DNA of 64,000 nt from Onthovicinus sp900555545 (GTDB taxonomy: Bacteria > Bacillota > Clostridia > Oscillospirales > Acutalibacteraceae), in NCBI GenBank assembly GCA_949296915.1, contig CASFPX010000007.1, positions 67,236 to 131,235 of the forward strand, read 5' to 3'. The position numbers were made by a program, and so were the translations under genes. Below the pieces are notes generated by a model that had not been told where the DNA came from, searched no databases, and saw only the letters and a list, made by a program, of their open reading frames with translations. Positions 1 through 8,160 of the stretch are shown here, in pieces; positions within the stretch are counted from its first letter, which is position 1, and every line of letters begins with the position of its first letter.

Positions 1-1
1 G

Positions 2-370
2 CATTTTTCCCGTTACGACCCAAGCCGTCCCTTTGAGCCCTGGCTGACAAAGATCTGTGTTAACACATACCGCAACGCACTGCGCCGCGCTGCTCGCAGC
101 CCATTCCTCTATTTTAATGACAGCGAGGAACGGGAGCGCACGCTCTCCGCTATCCCTGCTCCGGAACAGGAGGATTACAGTGTACTCTACGATGCGATTC
201 TGCGCCTGCCGGAAAAACTGCGGATCACCGTAGTGCTGTTCTACTTTCAGGATATGGAAATCCATGCCGTAGCTCAAACACTAAATCTCCCCCCCGGTAC
301 TGTTAAATCGCGGCTAAACCGGGCGCGAAAAATGTTGAAGGAGGGATTATCCAATGCGCCAGATCTATGA
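2..370 (+). CDS. RNA polymerase sigma-70 family (ECF-like) factor, C-terminal part
   Basis: The reading frame is open from the window edge to a TGA at 368-370, so the start lies outside. The visible 122 residues contain the end of region 2 (FEPWLTKICVNTYRNALRR) and a region 4 helix-turn-helix (LPEKLRITVVLFYFQDMEIHAVAQ, then GTVKSRLNRARKML). This is the usual pattern of extracytoplasmic-function sigma factors, which direct RNA polymerase to stress or envelope promoters. The end overlaps the next gene by 17 bp, so the two are translationally coupled. The regulon cannot be read from here. Confidence 0.85.
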   Translation, partial: HFSRYDPSRPFEPWLTKICVNTYRNALRRAARSPFLYFNDSEERERTLSAIPAPEQEDYSVLYDAILRLPEKLRITVVLFYFQDMEIHAVAQTLNLPPGTVKSRLNRARKMLKEGLSNAPDL

Positions 371-638
371 TTTTGAGCGTGCCGCACCGCCAGTTTTGAA
401 CGAAAACATACTCCGGCACACGTTAGAACGCCGGCGGCGCAGGCGCCAGGCCGTCATCGCCGCAGTGGGCGGGATTCTCCTGCAAATCGCACTGATCTTA
501 ATCGGCCTGCTCGCCGCACCGGTCAGCACGGCGCTGTTTGCCGTCTGCCTTGGGTGCGCCGTTGCCTCATTGGCAGGCGGCACAGCAACCTTTGTCATAT
601 ATCGCCGCCTGATCCGGAAAGGAGGGAATCCCCTATGA
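354..638 (+). CDS. small two-helix membrane protein, possible anti-sigma partner
   Basis: A 94-residue protein with an AAGGAGGG ribosome site 8 bases before its ATG. It has a charged N-terminus (FERAAPPVLNENILRHTLERRRRRRQ) followed by two hydrophobic segments at about residues 34-55 and 58-83. It overlaps the sigma factor gene upstream and shares ATGA with the gene downstream, so the three form one operon. The position is where anti-sigma factors sit, but no zinc-binding anti-sigma motif is visible. Its function is inferred only from position. Confidence 0.75.
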   Translation: MRQIYDFERAAPPVLNENILRHTLERRRRRRQAVIAAVGGILLQIALILIGLLAAPVSTALFAVCLGCAVASLAGGTATFVIYRRLIRKGGNPL

Positions 639-1468
639 CTTTAACCCCGGCTGAAATTTTCATCATCGTTCTGGCCGCCGTCCTGTACCTGCTCATCCTG
701 ATTCTCGTGGGCCGGTACGCCTATCTCGACGCCCGGCGGCGCGGGATGGATGGCGCCAAGTGGACGCTGATCTGCGTCCTTGCGCCCGCGCTGGCGGGAT
801 TTGCCATCTATCTGCTGGTGCGCCGTGACTTGCCCGAACAAGCCTGCCCCGTGTGCGGCGCGCCGGTGGAGACGGATTGGATCGCCTGTCCCCGGTGCGC
901 AGCCCCTCTGCCGGAGGAGCAGCCGGAGACGGAGAACACGCCACCGGAACTGGACGACCGCAGCCTGAGCCGCATTCTGTTTGTCATCCTGCTGATCCCC
1001 ATCCTGTTGATTACCGCCGTATTGGCGTCCGCTGTGATTGATTCCGCCTTCTCCTCCGGATTTGGCGGAACGGGTACGGTGATCCATTCGCAGGAGGACT
1101 ATCTGGAGGCCATCGACAATCAGGAGATCAATGCGTGGGTGGAAAACTGCGTGCAGGAGTCGGAACCGGGAACCGCCTATATCCTGTACAATGGAAACGC
1201 GCTGGAGGACGGGCGCGAATCAAATTATCTAATCTATATTCCCGGGCTGACAAAGGAGTCCGATACAGAAATCAAGCGATCCGATGAAGGACTGTTCGGA
1301 TGCACCGTGCGTGTAGATATCACCGGAGGCGGTGGAGAGGCCGCGCTGATCGGGATCTACCACACCGGGCGGGGAACGCCGCACCTCAAGCTCTACCGCA
1401 ATGGAGAGCGGCTGAAATGCAGCATCACAGAGGTTGACTATCCTGTGGACTTGGTTTCTATTGGCTGA
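635..1468 (+). CDS. zinc-ribbon membrane protein, unknown function
   Basis: A 277-residue protein. I chose the ATG at 635, which overlaps the previous stop and has GGAAAGGAGGG just upstream. It has two N-terminal membrane helices (about 8-28 and 44-62), a zinc ribbon made of CPVCGAP and CPRCAAP (about residues 69-90), a third membrane helix (about 113-135) and an extracytoplasmic C-terminal domain of about 140 residues. The layout suggests a membrane sensor or regulator working with the sigma factor, but I do not recognise the C-terminal domain. Confidence 0.8.
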   Translation: MTLTPAEIFIIVLAAVLYLLILILVGRYAYLDARRRGMDGAKWTLICVLAPALAGFAIYLLVRRDLPEQACPVCGAPVETDWIACPRCAAPLPEEQPETENTPPELDDRSLSRILFVILLIPILLITAVLASAVIDSAFSSGFGGTGTVIHSQEDYLEAIDNQEINAWVENCVQESEPGTAYILYNGNALEDGRESNYLIYIPGLTKESDTEIKRSDEGLFGCTVRVDITGGGGEAALIGIYHTGRGTPHLKLYRNGERLKCSITEVDYPVDLVSIG

Positions 1469-1483
1469 CACATGGCTGGATTC

Positions 1484-1535
1484 AGAAAGCGCCGCACAGA
1501 ATGTAATAACGACTGTGCGGCGCTTTCTCTTTTTT
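1484..1535 (+). terminator. rho-independent terminator of the sigma-factor operon
   Basis: A perfect 16-bp stem (AGAAAGCGCCGCACAG, 1484-1499, with its complement at 1513-1528) and a 13-base loop is followed by CTTTTTT. It sits 15 bp after the last gene. Confidence 0.9.
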
Positions 1536-1548
1536 GTGAAAAATCCAA

Positions 1549-3324
1549 CTATTCTGCTCCGCCCTCAAACTGGCTGCGGTAGAGTTTGGCGTATGCGCCG
1601 TCTTTGGCGAGCAGCTCCTCGTGCGTGCCCTGCTCGAGCACCCGTCCGGCATCCATCATCAGGATGACGTCCGCCTCCTTAATGGTGGACAAACGGTGCG
1701 CCACCACAAAGCTGGTGCGCCCCTCCATCATCCGGTCAAACGCCTTTTGAATCCGGCGCTCTGTCATGGTGTCGATATTACTCGTCGCCTCATCTAAAAT
1801 CAGGATCGGCGGGGAGACGAGCATCACCCGTGCGATGGAGATCAGCTGACGCTGCCCCTGCGAGAGGCGGGAGGCGTCGCCGTAGAGCATAGTGTCATAT
1901 CCGTTCTCCAACCGCTTGATAAAGGAATGTGCGTGCGCGGCCTTGGCCGCTGCAACAATTTCCTCCTCCGTGGCATCCGGCTTACCGTACGCAATGTTCT
2001 CCCGTACCGTACCGGTGAAGATCCACGTATCCTGGAGCACCATCCCGAATACGGACCGCAGGCTGTCACGCGTCATGTGAGCAACATCCTGCCCATCAAC
2101 CAGGATCCGGCCGGAGTCGAGGTCATAAAAACGCATGAGCAAATTGATGAGCGTCGTCTTGCCACAGCCCGTCTTGCCGACGATGGCCACGCGCTCTCCC
2201 TCATGCACCTTCAAATTGATATCCTGGATCAGCGGCCGCTCCGGATCGTAGGAGAAGTATACATGCTCTAACTGGACATCGCCCCGTTTCATCTGCAGGG
2301 CCGGCAGACCGCTGTCATCGGACTCTGGCTGTTCATCCAGTGTGTCAAAAATGCGCACCGCACTGGCGTAGGCATTTTGCAGCTCCGTGACTACGCCGGT
2401 GATCTCGTTGAATGGCTTGGCGTACTGATTGGCAAAGAGGATAAAGGAGGAGAGCTCACCGACCGTAATGGCCCACATTCCCCCATCGGCATGAACGGCC
2501 AGCAGTCCGCCGCACGCAGCTACCGCAGCCGTGACAATCGCATTGATAAAGCGCGTGGCCGGGTTGGTAATTGCGGAGTAGAACTGAGCCTTCCACCCGC
2601 AGTTGTACAGCCGCTGATTGATCTCCTCAAATGTCCCCTGCGCGTTCCGCTCGGAACCAAAGGCGCGGGTCAGCCGCTGATTGGTAATCCGCTCCTCCGC
2701 AAAGGCGCCGATCTCGCCGCGCAGCCGCGCCTGCTCGCGGAACTTCCCGCCCGTCTTGCTCGCAATCACATATGACACAAGCAGCGATACCGGCGTAAGG
2801 CAGACGACCACCAGCGCCAGTGGAATATTGACGCTGAACATGAAGATCAACGTCATCACAATTGTCACAACTCCGTTGAACAGCTGGGTAAAAAAGTGCA
2901 TAATTCCATCGCTGATCAGGTCGATATCCGTGACCACACGGTTGATCATATCCCCGCGCTCCCCGGCATCCACCGTTTTGAGCGGCAGGATATTCAGCTT
3001 GCCAAAGACAGCCTTGCGCATATCACGCACGGTACGGTACGTCACCGCATTGGTCAGGATCCCCATCAGGTACTGGAAGAGCGCACTCAGGCAGATGACC
3101 GCCACCAGGGCGATCAGATACCGGGCGACCGGGCCGAACTGTACCGCGCCGGGCCCAGCCAGATAGTCGATGGCATCCCCCACCAGCACAGGTGCAAGCA
3201 GCGAGAGCGATACGCCGATAATACAGGCGATCAGCGCCGGAATCAAAAACTTGCGGTAGGGACGTGTGAACCCTGCCAGGCGGGAGAGAATATGCCGGTT
3301 CATTCTTTTACCCTTACTATGCAT
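1549..3324 (-). CDS. heterodimeric ABC exporter subunit (BmrD/LmrD-like)
   Basis: A 591-residue half-transporter: six-helix membrane domain (about 20-310) fused to an ATPase domain. Walker A is GKTGCGKTTL, Walker B ILILDEATSNID, and the switch histidine is present in VAHRLST. The signature is LSQGQ rather than LSGGQ. The start is the ATG at 3322-3324, which overlaps the upstream gene's stop and has AAGGAGG inside that gene. A longer reading in the same frame has no ribosome site. In heterodimeric exporters of the BmrC/BmrD type this subunit keeps the catalytic glutamate but supplies an altered signature to the degenerate site, as seen here. Substrate is unknown; drugs, lipids or peptides are typical. 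Confidence 0.88.
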   Translation of the reverse strand: MHSKGKRMNRHILSRLAGFTRPYRKFLIPALIACIIGVSLSLLAPVLVGDAIDYLAGPGAVQFGPVARYLIALVAVICLSALFQYLMGILTNAVTYRTVRDMRKAVFGKLNILPLKTVDAGERGDMINRVVTDIDLISDGIMHFFTQLFNGVVTIVMTLIFMFSVNIPLALVVVCLTPVSLLVSYVIASKTGGKFREQARLRGEIGAFAEERITNQRLTRAFGSERNAQGTFEEINQRLYNCGWKAQFYSAITNPATRFINAIVTAAVAACGGLLAVHADGGMWAITVGELSSFILFANQYAKPFNEITGVVTELQNAYASAVRIFDTLDEQPESDDSGLPALQMKRGDVQLEHVYFSYDPERPLIQDINLKVHEGERVAIVGKTGCGKTTLINLLMRFYDLDSGRILVDGQDVAHMTRDSLRSVFGMVLQDTWIFTGTVRENIAYGKPDATEEEIVAAAKAAHAHSFIKRLENGYDTMLYGDASRLSQGQRQLISIARVMLVSPPILILDEATSNIDTMTERRIQKAFDRMMEGRTSFVVAHRLSTIKEADVILMMDAGRVLEQGTHEELLAKDGAYAKLYRSQFEGGAE

Positions 3325-5050
3325 ATGCTTCCGCCTCCTTTTCATCCAGCTGGGAGGAGCAGATCTCCCGATACACATCGCTGCTGCGGAGCAGCTCCTC
3401 ATGCGTCCCCACGCCGGCCACCGCGCCGTCGTCGAGCACCAGGATCTGATCGCACCAGCGGACGGACTGAACCCGCTGGGAGATCACGATCACTGTGATC
3501 CCCTCCAAATCCTTCCGAATTGCCGCGCGAAGCCGCTGCTGAGTCGCAAAATCGAGCGCGCTGTCGCTGTCATCCAGGATCAACACACGCGGCTTGGAGA
3601 CGAGCGCCCGCGCGATTGTCAGCCGCTGGCGCTGGCCGCCGGACAGGTTCCGGCCGGCCTGCTCAACCGGTGCATCCAAGCCGCCGCGGCGCTCCTGAAC
3701 GAAATCATACGCCTGAGCAGTCCTGAGCGCATCGATCAGCTGTTTCTCCGGTACATCACCGCGCAGCATGGTCAAATTTTCCCGGATGCTGCCCGTGAAC
3801 ACTTGGGCGTTCTGGGGCACCAATCCGATCTGTGACCGGAGCGCTTTAAAGCTGTAATCCCGTACATCATGCCCGAACACCAGCACCCGGCCGCCCGTCA
3901 CATCCGAAAACCGCTCAATCAGATTGACAAGAGTCGACTTTCCGGAGCCGGTTGAACCGATGACGCCGAACATCTCGCCCGCACGGATCTGAAAGCTGAT
4001 ATGATCTAAAATGTTCTCGGCGCCGATGGAAAAATCAACATCCTCAAACACTACGGCCGGGGCGTGCCCGTCGATCTCCGCCACGCTCCCCTGCTTTTCC
4101 GTAACAGATGAGTCCGTATTCAGTACCTCCGCCACACGGGAGGCACTGGCCGCCGCGCGCGTAAAAATCACCACCAGATTCGCCACCACGATCAGTGCAA
4201 GGGAGATCTGCGTCAGATAGTTGACAAAGGCGATGATCTCCCCCTGAGTAAGTGCGCCGGAATCCACACGAAAACCGCCAAACCAGACAATGGCCAAAAT
4301 AGCCAGATTCATCACCAGGAATGTCAGCGGATTGAGCAGTGCAGAGATCCGGCCGACGCGCTCACTCGCACGGGCGGCGTCATCTGTAATCCGGTCGAAC
4401 TTTTCCCGCTCCTCCCCCTGCCTGGAAAAGGCGCGTACTACACGGATTCCCTCCAGTTCCTCGCGCGTGACCGTGGCCAGACGGTCGAGCTTTTGCTGGA
4501 TTTTCCGATACAGCGGCACACAGCGGCTCATCACCAGATAGAGTGCCAGCGCCACCACAGGCCCTGCGATCAGGAAGACGATCGAGAGCTTCAGATCCAG
4601 CAGCATAGCCATAACCACGGCGCCGATCACCAGGAACGGCGCGCGGGATACAAGACGGATTGTCATGGCCACCGCCACCTGTAGCTGGTTGACATCATTG
4701 GTGATACGCGTAACCAGCGATCCGGCGCCAAAATGATCCACTTCGCGATCAGAAAAAGTGTTGATCTTCTGGAAAAGTGCATTGCGCACCTCCGTCCCAA
4801 ACCCTTGGGACGCGCGGGATGCCATGTACTGGCAGATCATGGCGCAGCCAAAGCCAAGGGCGGAAATTCCAATCATCTCTGCGCCCGTTTTCAGAATATA
4901 CGCCGTATCGCCATTGGGGATACCCGTATCAATGATTTTGGCCATGACAAGCGGCACGATCAGCTCCAGCACTGCCTCCGTACACTTGAAGAACGGGCCA
5001 AAGATACATTCCTTCTTATAATTTTTTAAATATTTTAACAGACTGCGCAT
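3317..5050 (-). CDS. heterodimeric ABC exporter subunit with degenerate ATPase site (BmrC/LmrC-like)
   Basis: A 577-residue half-transporter starting at the ATG at 5048-5050 (GGGGGA upstream). It has an N-terminal membrane domain and a C-terminal ATPase with Walker A GSTGSGKSTL and a normal signature LSGGQRQR. The residue after Walker B is Asp instead of Glu (LILDDSDSALD) and the switch His is Gln (VISQRV). These changes define the non-hydrolysing site of asymmetric exporters and complement the LSQGQ signature of the partner, which overlaps by 8 bp. Together they should form one heterodimeric exporter in the cytoplasmic membrane. Confidence 0.88.
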   Translation of the reverse strand: MRSLLKYLKNYKKECIFGPFFKCTEAVLELIVPLVMAKIIDTGIPNGDTAYILKTGAEMIGISALGFGCAMICQYMASRASQGFGTEVRNALFQKINTFSDREVDHFGAGSLVTRITNDVNQLQVAVAMTIRLVSRAPFLVIGAVVMAMLLDLKLSIVFLIAGPVVALALYLVMSRCVPLYRKIQQKLDRLATVTREELEGIRVVRAFSRQGEEREKFDRITDDAARASERVGRISALLNPLTFLVMNLAILAIVWFGGFRVDSGALTQGEIIAFVNYLTQISLALIVVANLVVIFTRAAASASRVAEVLNTDSSVTEKQGSVAEIDGHAPAVVFEDVDFSIGAENILDHISFQIRAGEMFGVIGSTGSGKSTLVNLIERFSDVTGGRVLVFGHDVRDYSFKALRSQIGLVPQNAQVFTGSIRENLTMLRGDVPEKQLIDALRTAQAYDFVQERRGGLDAPVEQAGRNLSGGQRQRLTIARALVSKPRVLILDDSDSALDFATQQRLRAAIRKDLEGITVIVISQRVQSVRWCDQILVLDDGAVAGVGTHEELLRSSDVYREICSSQLDEKEAEAYA

Positions 5051-5239
5051 CCAATCCCCCCTGCAATGATCGACAAATCGATTGTATTGTACCACATTTT
5101 AAGCGGAAAAAAAATAAAGTTTGCCAAATCGACCTGCCAATATCCTCATATATTTCCAGAAAGCAACCCTTTTTGCCAAACTCGGCCAAATTATACGACA
5201 AATTATATAAATAAATTAAACAAAAAGATCATAACATTA

Positions 5240-5267
5240 TTGACTTTTTATTTGAATGCTATATAAT
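5240..5267 (+). promoter_or_regulatory. sigma-A promoter for the 141-residue gene
   Basis: TTGACT (5240-5245), 16-base spacer, TATAAT (5262-5267), in an AT-rich divergent intergenic region. The opposite strand holds an extended -10 like element (TGGTACAAT, complement of 5086-5094) that may serve the ABC exporter genes. Confidence 0.75.
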
Positions 5268-5320
5268 AAAGGTGAGAAAACACCGTCACCCATCAGCAGC
5301 AAACAAAGGAGGAGACAACA

Positions 5321-5746
5321 TTGAAACACCTTCAGGAATACAGGGAGCTCATCCCGTGGTTTGAAGACTACGTACGCAGGAATGTAAAAAAGCTGGCAGG
5401 AATGGAAGATGCACTCGGCGACGAGCCCGCACTCTCACCTGTGGACACGTATAATAACGCCGCCATGGTCACCGCCTTTATGCGCGTGTGCGGCGGGAAC
5501 TACAACATCCGTGACACGGAGGACTATGTGATGACCGTCCTCGCCGCAGAACCCGGCGGATCGTTCGAAAAACGGGTGCGCATTTTTGTAGAACAGGTCA
5601 AAGAGGATCATTCCGGCCGTCTGGTAACGGTGGAAGAGTTGGAATCTTATAGCCCAAAAATGTTGGAGCAGGCGTTTTTGACGGCGTGTTCGGATATTCT
5701 TGAAATGGGCGTCACACCGCCGCCGTGTATGGTGCCCATCCCTTGA
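5321..5746 (+). CDS. hypothetical protein, 141 residues
   Basis: Translation starts at a TTG at 5321 preceded by AAAGGAGGAGA. The protein is soluble, mildly acidic and mostly helical by composition, with no signal peptide or membrane helix and no motif I recognise. It is monocistronic: a promoter lies 54 bp upstream of the start and a terminator follows. Function unknown; the gene call itself is well supported by the ribosome site and promoter. Confidence 0.75.
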   Translation: MKHLQEYRELIPWFEDYVRRNVKKLAGMEDALGDEPALSPVDTYNNAAMVTAFMRVCGGNYNIRDTEDYVMTVLAAEPGGSFEKRVRIFVEQVKEDHSGRLVTVEELESYSPKMLEQAFLTACSDILEMGVTPPPCMVPIP

Positions 5747-5828
5747 GGGGCGCTAGCAAAACGTGCAGTGGTTGTCCCCCTACCCCAAAAATAAGAGCGC
5801 TAAAATCCCCCCAAAAGTGACCAATTTC

Positions 5829-5864
5829 GCCACAGTCCTCCCCCGTGGAGAGCTGTGGCTTTTT
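5829..5864 (+). terminator. terminator after the 141-residue gene
   Basis: GCCACAG (5829-5835) pairs with CTGTGGC (5853-5859), followed by TTTTT. The rest of the 300-bp gap to pgk holds only a promoter. Confidence 0.7.
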
Positions 5865-5928
5865 GGGTATGACAAATAATTAACAAAGCGCCGCGCCCCA
5901 TGGGAGCGATGTTTGTTCCGTTTGACAC

Positions 5929-5957
5929 TTGAAAAAACGGGCCGGGTGTTATACAAT
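5929..5957 (+). promoter_or_regulatory. probable pgk promoter
   Basis: TTGAAA (5929-5934), 17-base spacer, TACAAT (5952-5957). A better -35 (TTGACA, 5922-5927) lies a few bases upstream but at poor spacing, so the exact -35 is uncertain. Confidence 0.5.
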
Positions 5958-6045
5958 TAATTCCGTAGGTAAAGTCTTATGTTTTTTGATCTTAACAGAA
6001 TAGATCGATCCACAGGACAACAACTGAAGAAAGGATGTTCCACCA

Positions 6046-7236
6046 ATGAATGCACTCAACAAAAAGACCATCGAAGATATCGACGTTCAGGGCAAGCGTG
6101 TTCTCGTTCGCTGCGATTTCAACGTCCCGCTCAAGGACGGCGTGATCACGGACGACAAGCGAATCCGCGCTTCCCTCCCCACGATTCAATATTTGCTTGA
6201 GCACGGGGCAAAGGTGATCCTCTGCTCCCACCTTGGCCGCCCGAAGGGCGAGTTCAAGCCAGAATTCTCCCTCAAGCCCGTCGCAGCGCGCCTGTCCGAG
6301 CTGCTCGGCTTTGAGGTCAAAATTGCGGACGATGTTGTCGGCGAGAGCGCACAAAAGCTGGCCGCTGAGGTCAAGGAGGGCCAGGCCGTCCTGATCGAGA
6401 ATGTGCGCTATGAGAAGGGCGAGACCAAAAACGACCCCGAGCTGAGCAAAAAGTTCGCCGCGCTGGCCGACATCTATGTCAACGACGCGTTCGGCAGCGC
6501 ACACCGTGCGCACTGCTCCACCACAGGCGTGGCCGACTATCTGCCGGCTGTGTGCGGCTACCTGATCCAGAAGGAGATCTCCGTCATGGGTAAAGCGCTG
6601 GCAGATCCCAAGCGCCCGTTCGTCGCCATCCTCGGCGGCGCGAAGGTTTCCGATAAGATCGGCGTGATTGAGAACCTGCTCGACAAAGTCGATACGCTCA
6701 TCATCGGCGGCGGCATGGCCTACACGTTCTTCAAGGCCATGGGCCACACCATCGGCACCTCCATCTGTGAGGAGGATAAGATCGCCCTCGCCAAGGAGAC
6801 CATGGATAAGGCGGCGCAGAAGGGTGTCAAGTTCCTGCTGCCTGTCGATAACAAGGTCGGCCGCGAGTACGATCCGAACACCGAGAGCATGATTGTCGAC
6901 TCCGACGATATCCCGGATGGCTGGATGGGCCTGGACATCGGACCGGCCACCCAGAAGCTCTTCGCCGATGCGATCAAGGGCGCCGGCACCGTTGTCTGGA
7001 ACGGGCCGATGGGCGTCTCCGAGTGGGATAACTTTGCAGAGGGCACCATTGCTGTCGCCAAGGCTGTCGCAGACAGCGGCGCAATCTCCATCATCGGCGG
7101 CGGCGACTCCGCAGCGGCTGTTCAGAAGCTCGGCTTTGCCGACAAGATGACCCACATCTCCACCGGCGGCGGCGCATCCCTGGAGTTCCTCGAGGGCAAG
7201 GAGCTGCCCGGCATTGCAGCCCTCAACGACAAATAA
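6046..7236 (+). CDS. pgk: phosphoglycerate kinase
   Basis: A 396-residue enzyme, the normal length for the family. It transfers phosphate from 1,3-bisphosphoglycerate to ADP in glycolysis (cytoplasm). Family signatures are the N-terminal RVLVRCDFNVPL substrate loop, SHLGRPKG, the FGSAHRAHCST segment, GGAKVSDKI and the C-terminal nucleotide-binding GGGDSAAAV and STGGGASLEFLEG. It opens a run with tpiA and gpmI; gap and eno are not in the window. The 5' leader after the promoter is about 80 bases. Confidence 0.98.
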   Translation: MNALNKKTIEDIDVQGKRVLVRCDFNVPLKDGVITDDKRIRASLPTIQYLLEHGAKVILCSHLGRPKGEFKPEFSLKPVAARLSELLGFEVKIADDVVGESAQKLAAEVKEGQAVLIENVRYEKGETKNDPELSKKFAALADIYVNDAFGSAHRAHCSTTGVADYLPAVCGYLIQKEISVMGKALADPKRPFVAILGGAKVSDKIGVIENLLDKVDTLIIGGGMAYTFFKAMGHTIGTSICEEDKIALAKETMDKAAQKGVKFLLPVDNKVGREYDPNTESMIVDSDDIPDGWMGLDIGPATQKLFADAIKGAGTVVWNGPMGVSEWDNFAEGTIAVAKAVADSGAISIIGGGDSAAAVQKLGFADKMTHISTGGGASLEFLEGKELPGIAALNDK

Positions 7237-7255
7237 TTATAGTCATGCATCAACG

Positions 7256-7282
7256 CGGGGCGCATCTCCACTATGCGCCCCG
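7256..7282 (+). other. intergenic hairpin between pgk and tpiA
   Basis: CGGGGCGCAT (7256-7265) pairs with ATGCGCCCCG (7273-7282). No U-run follows, so it is more likely an RNA-stability or processing element in the glycolytic transcript than a full terminator. Confidence 0.6.
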
Positions 7283-7320
7283 TGTGTAGGATTTGAATAA
7301 AACGACAGGAGTGTTTACTT

Positions 7321-8088
7321 ATGAACAAACAGCTTCGCAAGGCCGTCATTGCCGGCAACTGGAAAATGAATAAGACCCCGTCTGAGACCACGGCCCTCAT
7401 CAACGAGATCAAGCCGCTCGTCCAGGATGCGGACTGCGACGTGGTCGTGTGCGTTCCGTACGTGGATCTGCAGGCGGCGCTCGAGGCCACCAAGGGCTCC
7501 AACATCAAGGTTGGCGCGGAGAACTGCCACTGGGAGAAGAGCGGCGCCTACACGGGTGAAATTTCCACCGGTATGCTGTGCGAGATGGGCGTTGAATACG
7601 TGATTATCGGCCACAGCGAGCGCCGCACCTACTTTGGCGAGACGGATGCAACCGTTCAAAAGCGCGTGCGCGCGGCGCTGGATGCGGGCCTGACCGTCAT
7701 CCTCTGCGTGGGCGAGACACTTGAGCAACGCGAGCAGGGCATCACCAATGAGGTCGTAGGCATCCAGACCAAGATCGCACTCGGCGGCGTCTCCAAAGAG
7801 GAGCTCTCCCGCATCATCATCGCCTATGAGCCCGTATGGGCCATTGGCACCGGCCGCACCGCCACCAGCGAGCAGGCCAACGAGGTCAACCATGCCATCC
7901 GGATGATTGTTGCCGATCTGTACGACAGTGCGGCCGCTGATGCATTTGTCGTCCAGTACGGCGGATCCATGAACGCCGGCAATGCCGCAGAGCTGCTGGC
8001 ACAGCCGGATGTGGACGGCGGCCTGATCGGCGGCGCGTCCCTCAAGGCGCCCGATTTTGCCGAGATTGTTAAGGCAGCCTCCAAATAA
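7321..8088 (+). CDS. tpiA: triose-phosphate isomerase
   Basis: A 255-residue TIM-barrel enzyme interconverting dihydroxyacetone phosphate and glyceraldehyde 3-phosphate. Catalytic residues are visible: Lys in AGNWKMNKT, His in IIGHSERR, and the catalytic Glu in AYEPVWAIGTG. The phosphate-binding YGGSMN and IGGASL loops are intact. It is 84 bp after pgk and 72 bp before gpmI, both gaps holding hairpins, so co-transcription is likely with possible differential stability. Confidence 0.98.
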   Translation: MNKQLRKAVIAGNWKMNKTPSETTALINEIKPLVQDADCDVVVCVPYVDLQAALEATKGSNIKVGAENCHWEKSGAYTGEISTGMLCEMGVEYVIIGHSERRTYFGETDATVQKRVRAALDAGLTVILCVGETLEQREQGITNEVVGIQTKIALGGVSKEELSRIIIAYEPVWAIGTGRTATSEQANEVNHAIRMIVADLYDSAAADAFVVQYGGSMNAGNAAELLAQPDVDGGLIGGASLKAPDFAEIVKAASK

Positions 8089-8110
8089 TTGGAACTGGCC
8101 ATTAATTGAC

Positions 8111-8136
8111 GGGAGTGCCGTAAAGCGGCACTCCCC
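8111..8136 (+). other. intergenic hairpin between tpiA and gpmI
   Basis: GGGAGTGCCG and CGGCACTCCC form a 10-bp stem with a short loop, followed only by CTTCT. It could act as a weak terminator or an RNA stabiliser. Confidence 0.55.
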
Positions 8137-8160
8137 TTCTGTGAAAGGAATCCTTTGACT

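Noticed and set aside
5992..7155. 387-codon minus-strand frame over pgk
   Set aside because: Antisense shadow of pgk.
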